Assembly: GCA_028583605.1 (NCBI GenBank)
Contig: CM053325.1
Location: 38,367,435-38,431,434, forward strand
Length of the DNA: 64,000 bases
Direction: 5' to 3'
DNA from: Dastarcus helophoroides
Taxonomy: Eukaryota; Arthropoda; Insecta; Coleoptera; Bothrideridae
The position numbers and the translations under genes are program-made. The stretch's first letter is position 1; every line of letters starts with the position of its first letter. Positions 13,901 through 27,100 of the stretch are shown piece after piece. Below the pieces are notes generated by a model. The model was not told the DNA's origin. It did no database searches and saw only the letters and a list, made by a program, of their open reading frames with translations.

Positions 13901-16900
13901 GCATATTCACATTCATACAAAAAAAAAACTCTTCTGAGTTTCGCTTCTGGTATGGTGGTCATACTGAGTTACCGTGCTCTTCTGTCTAAACTTTTTTATC
14001 CTTTGTACCAATTTTCAATTCAGAAGAGTTTCGCCTCTGGTATGGTCGACATACTGAGTTATCGTGCTCTGATGTTTTGAAATTGGCCTTTTCATTCTTT
14101 CATTTTTGCATATTCCCTTATATTTCTCTTTTCATTTATTGTTTCTTTTCTTTGTTCCTGAATAAGGCCCCTACGATGGTGGGCGAAACGTCGAACACTT
14201 TTAGTAGTTCTTTGACACGGTCCAATCCCGGAAGAAGTATATCCTGTATAGACACTTTATTCCCTAGGTATGTTTCTCTCTGACATAAGTATCAACTATC
14301 CTGAGAGAAGTTATCCGAGACTTATCTCACAGCTAGGAGGAGCTAGCTTCTCTCAGGGTAATTGACATTTATGTCAGAGAGAGAATATATTTTATGTCAG
14401 AGAGAAATATGCGGAATAAAGTGTTTAATCTAAACGCACCCTAAACCATCCTAAGAGAAGCTATCTGAGACTAATCACACAGCTACTATAAATTACACGA
14501 CATAAAATGTCGATACAAATTTCAGCCAGTGGCTGACATATATCTCAGAAGTTGTAGTCGTCTACTTTCGAGGTATTTTATGCGATTAACTATTGTATAT
14601 CACTTATAATATTGAGATACTATTCCATGTAAGTAATTTGCAAATTTAATTAGACAAATTTTGATTGTTTAAAGTAGTAGACATTTTATATCGACACGTT
14701 ATTTCAGTTAAAAGTGTCAGCAATTTTATTCAGTTATATTTGTGTCATAGTGTAAACGGGCAAGAAAATTTAGTCTCAGATACCTGAGATTTCTAACATG
14801 AAATAAGTCTCTAATCTAAACGCACCCTTAGAACTTGAATTTTGAAAAATCCTCTCTTAGTGCTCACCTGCGTATTGTGGGGAACACCTGTATGATATTT
14901 CATGATCCTAGATTTACCGGTTTAGACTGTGCGTTGTCTGTCAGTCTGTGCTTAGGGATTTATTAAATAAATATTTTTGTTTCCAGGTCTTACGCTTTTT
15001 ACCGTCGCCTTGTACAGATATTGCGTATCTTTCGTCGTTTGGTTCGTCCTTATTGCGTCTTTGGTGTTATTTTACCTTTTAACAGCATCCTTATGGTAAT
15101 TATAAATATCAAGTTGTCCTCATTCATGTTAAACGTGGATCTTCTGGCTACAGTAATAATTCATAAATTATTCTAGGTATCTGTATCTCACTGTCCCCAC
15201 CGAGGAGAGTAAAGGTGGCTTGACAACTGGATTATTTTGGGCAATAATAATAACAATCGTATCAGGGTTTTTCACGATGATGCTTGTTGGTTTACACAAA
15301 AAGATCCGCTTGATAATTCAGCTGTTCAAGGAAGCGTCCGTAGCGATTTTAGCTATGCCCTCTATATCATTATTGCCAATTGCGGTAAGTTTTTTTTTTT
15401 AGTATTGTTAATCTTCAGAATGCCTCACTATTTCTTGCACACAAATACAACCTACCTCAATTCAGACTTTGATAACTAGTAGCCAAACTATATTATCGAA
15501 GTTTGCGCAACAGGATCTTAATTATATTTATTTGCTTTTTATTTTTTTTTTATATTTCTTAACTGTATAGAAACAATATAAAATTAGATAAACGTTTTGT
15601 GGAATGCTGAATCAAAATTTTCTTATAATTTTTTTGTACGTGCCGCCCCGAATCCTCATCAAGAATTAATTCGAGTTATTTTTTAGGGGTCGATTTTGCA
15701 AGTTTTGTTTGTGACAATTTTCGTCTCGGTGGTAGTCGCTTTGATTTCCGCCGGTACTTTAATGGAAGTACAACCAGGGGTGTACGATTACATCCCCAAT
15801 GCTGCGATGGTCGTGACCGGAGGGATTAGCTTCTTCCTGTTGGTTTGGTACTGCCAGTTTGTCATCGATTGCCAATACATGATTGTGTCAGGAGGAATTT
15901 CCTCATGGTTCTTTACATCGTAAGTGAATTTTTAACTCACAACTGGTCACTTTTTTGAGCGAAAATGTTTTTAGCTGGCATGTTCTCAAAGATCTTCTGC
16001 GTTGGTTTTAAATAAAAGTCAAAGTTTGCACAGCTAATTTAATAAGTTAATTGAAGAAGAGAGCATCGCTTTCGAAATGCGAACGTACTTTCTATTTAAG
16101 GTTGGGAACGAGTTATTTTTTTTTTAATTCTCAACTGGGTTTCAGCCGAAAAGTTTTACATTCACTTCGATACATTTTTGATGAAACCTATCCTAGAGCA
16201 CAGCTTACGCAATTTTTTCTGGGGCCGATCATTTATAGGGCTTCGAACCGAAACTAAATAAAAACCAAGAACAACCTTATCTCTTTAAGAATAAAAGCTG
16301 AAGTTGATTCAAAAATTATCGACTGATTAAGTGTTTTTTGAAATTATGACATCTCTTGATTTGAATACTGAAATATTAGAATGCAGAGGACTCGAAATTT
16401 ATATTTTTTCTAGAAATGTTTAGTTTTTTCGGCCCTAATTTGGAAAATTTCAATTTAATTTTTAAATGTCTACCTTAATTTGAAAATGTTAGATTCTTGT
16501 CTTGTAGCATCATTTTTTTTTAAACTTTAACTTTTGAGTTTGAAGTTTTGATGGCCGGTACTGGACACGGGCAAATCGGGCAAATGTCCGATGGACTGAC
16601 CTAGTTGACAAGCGCAGAAAAAATTGTGCTTTATGAAAAAAAATCATTGAGTGATTTCTTTACTTCACTTTAAACAGGCAATAATTTCACACCAAAATAA
16701 ATTTTTCTATTTAATCACGAACTATTTATGTAAAATACAGTCACTAATAAGAGTGACAAATATGCCAGTTGCATGTTATCAATGAAAGCACAGTTTTCCT
16801 TGCACACTGAAAATGTACCTCACGTGTGGTGGCACTCCAAGTACTGCACATTCTTTTAGGTTTTTCTTTCAAAGATGCTTTTCAAGGAATATTGAGACTG

Positions 16901-19900
16901 AATTCCAAATTTTCCCGAAAGCTATTAGTTTCTTTTCATAAAGTTCTAGTTTTTCTCTAATTTTTTCATAAAAATCTTTGTTTAAACTGATCATTTTTAG
17001 TTGTGTCTAATATTTCGGCTTTATTTTCGAAACAACCATTATTTAATAAATTTAAGTCTTCTAGAAATTTTAATTTTTTAAAAATTAACTTCAACAAAAT
17101 TCGATATACTAACGATGCAATTGTTTTATGCAAGTAGAATGCAAATTCATGCAGCCCTTCAGGCGTGTATAGTGAATCATAGGTAGCTGAACTACCAACA
17201 GTTGAAACACTGCCACCTAGCGAAGCGGTTGCTCTCTAGGAACAATTTCCCAGAAGACAAGGATTCTAATGCACAGACCAATAGGTGTGAACATTTATTA
17301 GATTCGAAGTTTGGAAACCAAAGACCGGTTTCAATATTGTTAGATCTCGTCAGTTTGGTATATCCAACTTGAATGCTAACAAATGTTCCGACAAGTAAGT
17401 ACTAAAGAATTCACAGACGTCAAGCGTGTGACTCTTATTACTACCACCTATTGGTCCATAGAGAAATTATGGCCATCGCCAACAGTGTCGTATGCAAGTA
17501 GAATGCAACCTAGAGTACAAATTCATGCAGCCCTTCAAGCGTGTATAGTGAATCATAAGGTAGCTGAACTACCAACAGTTGAAACACTGCCATCTAGCGA
17601 AGCGGTTGCTCTCTAGGAACAATTTCCCAGAAGACAAGGATTCTAATGCACAGACCAATAGGTGTGAACATTTATTAGATTTGAAGTTTGGAAACCAAAG
17701 ACCGGTTTCAATCTTGTTAGATCTCGTCAGTTTGGTATATCCAACTCGAATGCTAACAAATGTTCCGACAAGTAAGTAATAAAGAATTCACAGACGTCAA
17801 GCGTGTGACTCTTAGTACTACCACCTATTTGTCTATAAAGAAACTATGACCATCGCCAACAATGTCGCATGCAAGTAGAATGCAACCTAGACTACATGCA
17901 ATTGTTTGTTTAATCTTTTGCATGAATTTGCACTTAAAATTATTATTATATGAAATTTCAACATTAAAATCGAAATTTCGACTATTTTTTTAACGTTTTG
18001 TATGTTTTATACCCCAAAATTCTGAACTTGAAATCAACATTTTAAAAAAAAAAGTAAAATTTTGTAGTTTAAGTCCATTTTGAAATAAAAGTCGAAATTT
18101 AGATAGTAAACCTTAAATGGCGACTTTTTTGACAACATTCCTAATTTAAGCTTTCATGTGTTGGCTAGCATCTTGACTTTTTCTGAAATTTTTGACTGTT
18201 TTGAATTTTTGTCAAATATTTGTAAGTTAAAGTCATAACTTCGTTTTTTCTAATATATTTCGCTCTTTGTTCACTAAATATTTCAGCTATTTTTTAAAAC
18301 GTCCACCGAAATTTCTTTTCTAGAACTTTTGAGCTAAATGTTTTTATAAAGCTCAATGTTTTCCTCAATATTTTGACTTCTTTATTAAACTTTTTACCTG
18401 TATGTGAAAATTTTTTATTTTTTTCTAAAATGTCGTCTTTAAAATTAAAACTTTGACTATTGAAATTTTGTCCCGAAATTTCAATTTTCTTCTAGCAAAT
18501 TTTTCGCTTTTTTTAAATTTTTTAAATTTGGAAAATTGTTAGTCCAAAATATCCACAGGGTGGACCATAAGTAATGCTACACAAAGCAATGGTGGATTTT
18601 TCGAATAAAAATAATGTTATTTAGCTACATTTACCTTATACCAAAAGTTGATATTAGAGATACAGGGTGTCAAAGTTGAAACAAAAATTTAAATTTTTTC
18701 GTATAATTATGGAATGGATTGTAATATACGAAATTTGGCACAAGGGAATTTCTTAAGTCGACAAACTCTAATTTGCCAACATATTATCAATAGCTGCATA
18801 GCATCATAACTTTTTTGTGCACCCACGTATATTAATTTCAAATAGGTTATTTTATTACCCCATTTCCTTTACGTAAAAAAGGTGTACTTTCTGAAAGTTG
18901 ATACGAGCAACCGTTTCCAAGATATTTGCCTTTAAAACTTGACGTGCCTTGGTTTTACTGAGATATTAAATTTCCGAAGTAGGCTTGAAAAAAAGTAATC
19001 ATAAGACAGCTTTGAAACTTATTTATGTCAAATATTACTTTGATGATAATATTATTACCTAAATTTTGAAAATCTCAATAAAGAAAATCCAAAAAATTAA
19101 GACGTAATTTATTTTCTAACATAGAGATGTGAGATATGATCTCTGAGTCCGCACAAAAAAATTTTAATAGTCTGGGTGGTCAAAGCAGATATTTGGAGAC
19201 AAATTTCAATAAAGAACAGCCAGATTTTTCATTGTCTACAATCCCTTTACATGAAAAAGGTCATTTCCCACATGCTTATTTTTGAAAATAAATTTTGTTT
19301 TGGTATTTTATTTAAATTTCTTGATTTTTCTTTTTTATATTTTAAACATTTTTTTATTTTTTTTTATTTTTCAATATTTCTTCCTCATTGTTCCCTTTCC
19401 ATGTTATGCACTGCTGACAAGCTCAAATGAGAGCGAAACATCGATGTCCAGTGCTACAACCTTTTTTATGTATTTTTTTATAATTTCCTAATTTATCAAG
19501 AAAAAAAAACAAATATTTATTTTTTCCATATCTAATTTTTTGTCTTCTATTTTTCATTATTTCTATTCTATGTAAAGTAAACTAACCTATTAATTTGTGA
19601 ACTGTCATGAAGTGACGTTTGCAATAAATTTAAATATCACGTAGTCGCATTTCAAAAACTGTTTAGAAAATTGTCAACAAACCATAAACATTTAAATATT
19701 TCCAAACTGGGCCGAAGAAATGTTAAATAAATTAAAAAAAACATTAGAACTCTTTGTTGACTCGAAATGGTAAACAATTAGTTTTCTTATTATACAGAAT
19801 GTTTACGAACATTGGTGACCTAGATCTGGGGCATCCTAACCCTTTTTTTCATTGTCATTGGTCCTTTACGCTAGTGCCGTGATTTTTTTTTAATTTTATT

Positions 19901-21080
19901 TTTTTACAGAAAAGGCCATTCTTGTAAATTTCTCGTAAAATGGACCATTTTTAAGGAAACAACATATACAGACATTAATGTTAAAAAAACAACAAATTTC
20001 ACTCGATTATATATTATTGCATTCAAATCATAATAGAAACCCTAAAATAACACATCTTTATGACTGTAGCCACACCTATACGCTCCTAATATCTACAGAT
20101 TCCGTATTTTTGGTTTGGTCAGTAAATCAGTCTAGTCTTTGGGTCAGTACTCCATCTAATATAAAATCTCTAACTTAACTGAGTGACTGAACCTGCGAAC
20201 CTAGTTAATTAAAATAGCAACTATAGGTGCACCGGATTCTGCGAATGAACTAGGTGCAAGAGAACAGGTCCGCGGTTCGCTACCCATCTCTAGTAAAATC
20301 CCAATTAAAATTGAAGGGTGCAGGCAAAAAAAGCGAAAAGTCAAAATAAGTAGTTTTAAGAGGTAGATTCTCTATCATTTTTCTAATTATTTCTTATTTC
20401 TTTAATAAAAGAAAACGAAAATGTATTAGAGCTCGATTGTTTCTAATTTTGTGCATTTTTAACAAGTGAATTTAAATCAAATGAAACTTTACACCGTTGG
20501 CTAGCAGATGATGCAGGTAACTCTATTTTGGAAAAAATTGACTTATGATCTTCTTTGCCTGTACACTTCAATTAAGTACTAAAATTAACGGTGGAAATTA
20601 AACAAAAAAAGTCTCAATTCATTTGCAACTCGCAGTTCATTTTTTAGAATATTCTTAAGGATCATTTGTATTTTAGGTCCAAACCACAAACCCGATCATC
20701 CCTCGTGACCTCCGCTAAAAACGTATTCAATTTCCATTTGGGTACAGCAGCGATTGGGGCTCTCATTTTGGTACTGACGAGAATGATCAAGGTCATTCTT
20801 TTACTTCTGACAAAGAACGAAAGGATGAGATATCTCATAAATAGCTGTTTGTCCAATATAGAATCGGTTCTTAAATTTTTTTCCAGAAATGCTTACATCC
20901 TGACAGGTAATTTCGTAGTTTCGCTGTAAGTTAGGATGATGATGTCAGATTGTGGTACTACACTATTGACTTAAGTACTCTTATACAACCTTAGACCATA
21001 TGTACTGATGGTATGTATGTATGTATGTACTGATGGTATGTATGTATGTATGTATGTATGTATGTATGTATGTATGTATG

Positions 21081-21114
<34 letters not shown>

Positions 21115-24100
21115 TGTATGTATGTATGTATGTATGTATGTATGTATGTATGTACGTATGTACGTATGTACGTATGTACGTATGTACGTATGTACGTATG
21201 TACGTATGTACGTATGTACGTATGTACGTATGTACGTATGTACGTATGGACGTATGTACGTATGTACGTATGTACGTATGTAGGTATGTACGTATGTACG
21301 TAAGTGCGTACGTGCGTATGTACGTATGTACGTAGGTGCGTACGTACGTACGTACGTATGTACGTATGTACGTATGTAGTACTTATGTACTTATGTACAT
21401 ATGTATGGTATAAGGGGGTATAAGGATACAACAGTGTAGTAAATTTGACGTCACCGTCACTTGAAGTGTACATACAATAAAAATGTTTGAACCATTTATA
21501 TTTCGATTGGAATCTGAAAAATATTAGATAATATACTTGGTTTTTTTTATAGCGCTTCATGGCGAACCCTTCTTCAAATCGGGAAAGAGAGCCGCCAAGC
21601 TTATGTATGGTAATTTAAAAGAAGTTGTCGCTTTAAACAGTCTGGGACATTTAGTCCTTATAATGTCGGAGGTGCTAATCGTAATGATCAGCGGTATTAT
21701 CGCCATTTTTATTTGCATGGTAAGTAAATTATTCCATTGATTTTCTTTAATATTAAAAAAGTAATAGGTTATATTACATTATTTTCTTAAAATTTCGACT
21801 GTTTTTAGAAATTTTAAAAAAAGTTAAATACTTGAATTAAAGCCAACATTTTGTGATTTAAATAAAAAGAGAACTGGTCGAATGAAGAACTCAATCATTA
21901 CCGCAATGCCGAAACTACTGAAGTCAGAAACATGAAATTTGGGCAGTAGATTTCTTTCATGGCAAAGGTGTGCAATAAGAAGGGATTTTTGGAAATTCCT
22001 ATACTAAAGGGTTAAAAAGGGAATGAAACGATGTTTCGAAATTAGTATAGGACAAGATTAATACTGCATTCTATAACCTAAAATTTTGTGTAAACAATCT
22101 ATGAAAAAAATAATTGGATACGTGTTTGGTCGATTTTAATGATTCAACCCCACGATAGACTAGTCCCCCAAGACTGTTTTTGATCATTGCGTACTGTGCG
22201 CAGGTCAATAATGGGCACAACACGACAGAAGTTGTAGACTTGATAGAACAAGACTTGTCATGCGATGCCATGGCCGTGGAGAGAGAACGTATCAGAGTAT
22301 GTATCATTGTGGATGTATCTAGCTAGCAGCGTAGGAATATAAATTAATTAGGCTTGATATACAGATTGACAATAAGGTTTTAGTTTTTGCAGTGTTATCA
22401 CCAATATTACCTCGCTTTATCTTGAACAAGATCCGTAGCAGATAAAAGCAATGATTAAACACAAAGGATTGTATGTATGATTAGATACTTTTATTTACTG
22501 TCAATGAAATATATTTCAATTTTCAAAATTTTAATTTTTCCATTTTTACTAAAATTTTGTCTTAAACATTTTTCAAAAGAATTAGCTTTATGGCCTTATT
22601 GTCAAACTGAAATGTTTTTATTAATTTTCAAATTTAAATCAGAATAATCACAAATGGGACATTTCTTTATAACACCTGATTTATCTTCTAATGATGTCGA
22701 CGTAATTTCGTGACTATGTCTCAGATGAAATGAGATCTGATTCTTTTGATTAAAGTTTTTTCAGCAAATGTCACATATATGAATTTAAAGTGGGTTGGTT
22801 TAGATTTTAACAAAGGGGCCCTCTTCAGCTGGATGCTTTGTTCTCAGATGTCTTCTTAAATTACTGTTACTAGTAAATGTAGACTTACAACTGAAAATAT
22901 TTGAGATCTTTTTGATCCATGTTTATTTAGAGAGAAATGCCAATATTTAGAGAGAAATTTTAAGAAAGTTAATGTTTATCTGTATCGTCAATCACTCGTA
23001 TATTTTCAAACTCACAACATTTCACAAAAGATCGGAAGTTCAGACGGTTAAGTGAAATAAAAAGTATTTGGAAATATTGCCCTTTGCGGTGTTGGCGCGC
23101 TTTTACGTCCGCTTTCACGCCTACCACTGGCATGCGCACAGCACGCAATGATCAAAAACAGTCTTGGGTACTAGGCGCTCGTAACTTACGCCAGTATGTC
23201 CATGCGCATGTTGTGACGTAGTACGTGATGTAAAAGCCTAGATGTTTACATTATACCGTGCTTCCCGTAGTACGAATAAATTCTATAAAACCGCAAACAA
23301 ACATATTTAAAAAAAATGCTCGAACCGGTCGTTTTTTATTTCTAAAACCCCACTTCTTCACCCCTAAGAGCTAGCAACCCCAACTTTAAAAATTCAAATA
23401 GCAAAGTACCCGTTGCGATACCACGAATAGATCTTTTTATACTGAATGCAACAAAAGTTTTTTTTAATCGGTTAATAAATAACGGAGATATTTGCCAAAG
23501 TGTTAGCGTATTAGCAATGTTCTGTATCACATATTTGCTTTGCAATTAACGCAACCTGCGCGTATGGAACGAATTTGCGTCAAAATCTCAGCATACCGGT
23601 GTAAATCTATCGTGTTCAACCCCTAAGAGGATAAAAAGGGATGAAAGGGAGTTTTGAAATTACGATGAAACAAGAGTTAATAATTCGTTTGAAAAACTAA
23701 AATTTTATGGAGGTAATCTGTGAAATAAATAATTAAACAAGTATTTGGCCGATTTTTAAAATTCAATTCTTAAGTGAGTAAAAAGCTTATCACAAATGGC
23801 GTGTAGAAAATTGCCAAATACATTTTATAATCCTAAATTTCGTATGAAGAATATATGAAATAAATATTTTGGTCGATTTTAATAATTGAACCCTTAAGGG
23901 TAGCAAAAGGGGTATCACATTTTGAATGTAACAAAATTAAAAAAAGTATTTATAACCTAAAATTCCATATAAAGAATATATGCAAGCAATGACTAAACAT
24001 GTATTAGATCGATTTTGAACATTCAAGTCTTAAGCTAGGGTTTCCTACAGAACGGTAACGTAAAAGAGCGCCCGTAATGTTACGTCGAGTGATGTCACCT

Positions 24101-27100
24101 AAAACCGTGCACGTGCTTCTAATAGGCAGTGTTTTCCTACAGAACGTTAGGGGCTACCGCTGCGAAAAAGTACGCCGACCACAATTTCGAAGCGACCGCT
24201 GTGTACGGTGAGGATACTGCAAGCACGATTTAATACGTTACATTGCCATTTTACGTTGGAATGTAGCTACTATAATTTATTTAACTTTTTTATTATTATA
24301 TGCATATGCAGGATGTTTTATATAATATTATATCTCCCTTTTATATTATTCAATTTTTATTAAATAAAAAGTTTGAAAATACCAAATGACATAGAATTTG
24401 TTCTTCAATATGATGAAAAATTTCCGTACTTTTCGAAACAATTTTAAAATTTTACAGACATAATCTTTAAACTAGAAGACTAAGAACATATTTAATAAGG
24501 AATATGTCAGTTTATAAATTGACATATTTAGAGTTTTTATTCGTGTTTATTGCAACATTACATTCTGAAGAATTTTTTGTTGAAAATTTTGTCAATACCT
24601 CAGTCTTCTCTAGGAATTTCAATGTAATGTAAACAATATTTAGAAATAATTACCATAGCAAAAGTCCCTTGGCCTGCGGGGATTCTGATGGTTCTAAACA
24701 AGCAATTACGAGTATAAGAACAAATCTGTTCTGAATCATTAGAGGTTATCAATTTTAGAAAGAAATTTTGTCTTGCAAAACAACATACTTTATACGTTCA
24801 TGAGACAGATTTTTAGTTTTCAGCTACGTTGCCAATTAAAAAAACATCATGACCAAAAATGATTTTTGCCGATCAAAAAACCTCTAAATACCCTAAAGCT
24901 AATATAGTTTGTGACTACTAAAAAAATTATAGAAAGTTAGAACAATACAGCTCGAATCGTGACAATTTTACAGCCCTAGTCTCGGCCGACGTACTCTACT
25001 GCAACGCTTTTCTTACTTTACATCAATGTTCACCGTCAAGGCGACCGTTCTGTCCTCCACCGTTGCGTGGCATAAAGCGGCGGTCAAATAACGGCCGTTC
25101 TTTTACGTTGCCGTTTGGTAGGAAACCCTAGCTTTAAGGAAGTGAAAAATCTGTAACTGAATAAGGAAGAGCATGTAAATTCGACGACGAAGGGGTATCA
25201 GCTCTCGGAGTAGTTGTTTCTTGTGGATCGGGCTTCAAATATTTAAATTTTTACCACCGTAAATTATTGATGAAACGTCTATTCATGTTAAAAAAAAATG
25301 TTTATATATTTAAATTTTTTATTTTTAAGTATTTCTTCCTGATTGTTCCCTTTCCATGTTTTGCACTGCTGACGAGCTCAAATGAGAGCAAAACTTCGAT
25401 GTCCAGTGCTACAACCTTTTTTATCATAATTTATCAAAAAAACAAATTTTTTTCAAATCTAATTTTGGCCTTCTATTTTTCATTTTTTCTTATTTTATGT
25501 AAAATAAACTAGCCTATTTTTTGTCAACTGTCATGAGGTGACGTTTTAAATAAATTTAGATATCACGTAGTCATATTTCAAAAAGTGTTTTAGAATATTG
25601 TCAACACACAATAAAAATTTAAATATTTCCAAACTGGGTCGTAGAAATAATAATAGTCCACCATGAAGAATCAATCTAAATATTTAAAATGCTCCTGCTC
25701 CAATGCTGTATTATTTAAAACTATTTTTGTTCTGACTGGGTATTTACCTGAGAAAGCCATAGTCCTAGTCTCATTTGTTGATATTTACATGTCGTATTCT
25801 TGGCAGATATTTTGTAAGGCATACATGTGTCTGTGTAGATGGTTTTCTGTTTCTGCAAAAAGAACTAGGTCATCGGCATATAAAGGGGAATTTAAGATGA
25901 TATACCGATCTAGGTATATTCCTATAAAACGTTTCATTTTCCATTCTGTTATAATGTTGTCTATGTATATTTTGAAGAGAGTTGGCGATATGCAGCAGCA
26001 AAATTCAAAGTTTCATGAAAAAATAAAAATTTTAAGAAAAGGTATAATTTTTTAAAAAGTCGAAAATTTAAAAGGTCAAAGTTTTCAAAATGGATCGAAA
26101 TTTTGAAAAAATATAGACATTTTGAAAAAATATAGAAATTTTAAAAAAATCCATACTTTAAAAACAGCTTGGAGAAAACGGTCAAAATTTTGATAATAGA
26201 AAGTCGAAATTTAAAAAAAAATTGCAAATTGTGAAAAAAGTGGAACTGAAATTTTTAAAAAAGTCAAAATTTAAAGATCATATTTACAAGAGTTGAAATT
26301 TAGAAAATCAAAATTAAAAAATATATAATTTTCAATAAGAAGGGGATTTTCAAAGAAATAAAGAGAAATTTTCCAAAAAATTCGAAACTTCGGGGAAGTC
26401 AAAATTTTGAAAAACGGTGAAATTTTCATAAATTTTTAAAAAAGTCGAAATTTGTAAACTAGGGGGAGATTTTGAAAAAGGTTCAGATTTTCAAAAAAAA
26501 AACCGAAATTTTCAAAAGTTCGAATTTTTCAAATAACAGTTGAAATTTAAAGAAAAAGTGAAAACTTCGAGAAAAGGTTGAAAATTGGAAAAATGAAACT
26601 TTCAAAGTGAAAATTATGAAAAGGATCGAAATATTCAAAGTTGAAAAAAATAAAAAATCCAGGATAGTTGAAACAACAAGAAAAAATGTCTAAAGTTCGG
26701 TAAAAAAACACTATTTGAATTAAAATCCAATTTTCTAAAAGGTCAAAATTTTGAAAGATTCGAACTTTCAGAAAAGTATAATTTTCCAAAAAAGGTAGAA
26801 TTTTTCCAAAAAAAAAATTAATTTTCCAAAAAAAATTAAATTTTTCAAAAAAATCAAGGTTTTCAAAAAAAGTAAAAACATTTTGAAAAAAAATGAAAAT
26901 TTTAAAAGTCAATATTTTGAAACAAAAATAAAAATTTTCAGAATATTCGATAAAAGTAAAAATTTAAAAAAAAGTTGAAATTTTCAAAAGTCAAAATGTT
27001 TAATGGCTCAAGATTTTTAAAAATAAGCCGAAGCTTGAGAAAACGTCGACATTTTTAAAGAAGTTAGAATTTAGTAAAAACTGAACTTTCAAATTTGAAA

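Larger units (their letters stand above)
17127..17895 (-). mobile_element. Dimeric 377-bp tandem repeat with hammerhead ribozymes (retrozyme-like)
   Basis: Two units with a period of 377-379 bases; the first lacks about 12 bases (AACCTAGAGTAC). Each carries a minus-strand type I hammerhead at the same position (17317-17359 and 17694-17736). The array is bounded on both sides by the same 12 bases (ATGCAATTGTTT at 17115-17126 and 17896-17907), a target duplication. There is no protein-coding capacity. Dimeric, non-coding, ribozyme-bearing units of 300-400 bases with short stem III are the described form of animal retrozymes, whose RNAs self-cleave and circularise. It lies antisense in a CTL intron. 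A third, single diverged copy lies at 30705-30815. The open frames at 17383-17779 are by-products of the repeat. Confidence 0.85.
21960..24031. repeat. Diverged tandem repeat, about 125-base unit, interrupted
   Basis: A unit with TAAAATTTTATG...GAAATAAATAATTAAACA...TATTTGGTCGATTTT followed by TTCAA-CCCTTAAG recurs near 22131, 23749, 23872 and 24009. The spacing in the last three is 123-137 bases. A transposon (22160-23174) splits it. Relatives of the ACCCCTTAAGGG word occur near 31500 and 55650. Confidence 0.5.

Noticed and set aside
14276..14384. CRISPR-like or regulatory palindrome
   Set aside because: A single imperfect palindrome with MITE-type flanks in animal DNA; no repeated spacer structure.
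20991..21560. Open frames of up to 189 codons with YVCM/HTYI repeats on both strands
   Set aside because: They are direct translations of the tetranucleotide microsatellite; its 8-base TACGTATG and 4-base TATG units give repeats in several frames without coding signal.
25663..26055. 130-codon plus-strand open frame
   Set aside because: It is antisense to a clear LINE reverse transcriptase (YADD box) on the minus strand.
26547..26912. 121-codon Phe-rich minus-strand open frame
   Set aside because: Composition of an A-rich array; no codon structure, no homologous motif, and similar frames occur in every such array.
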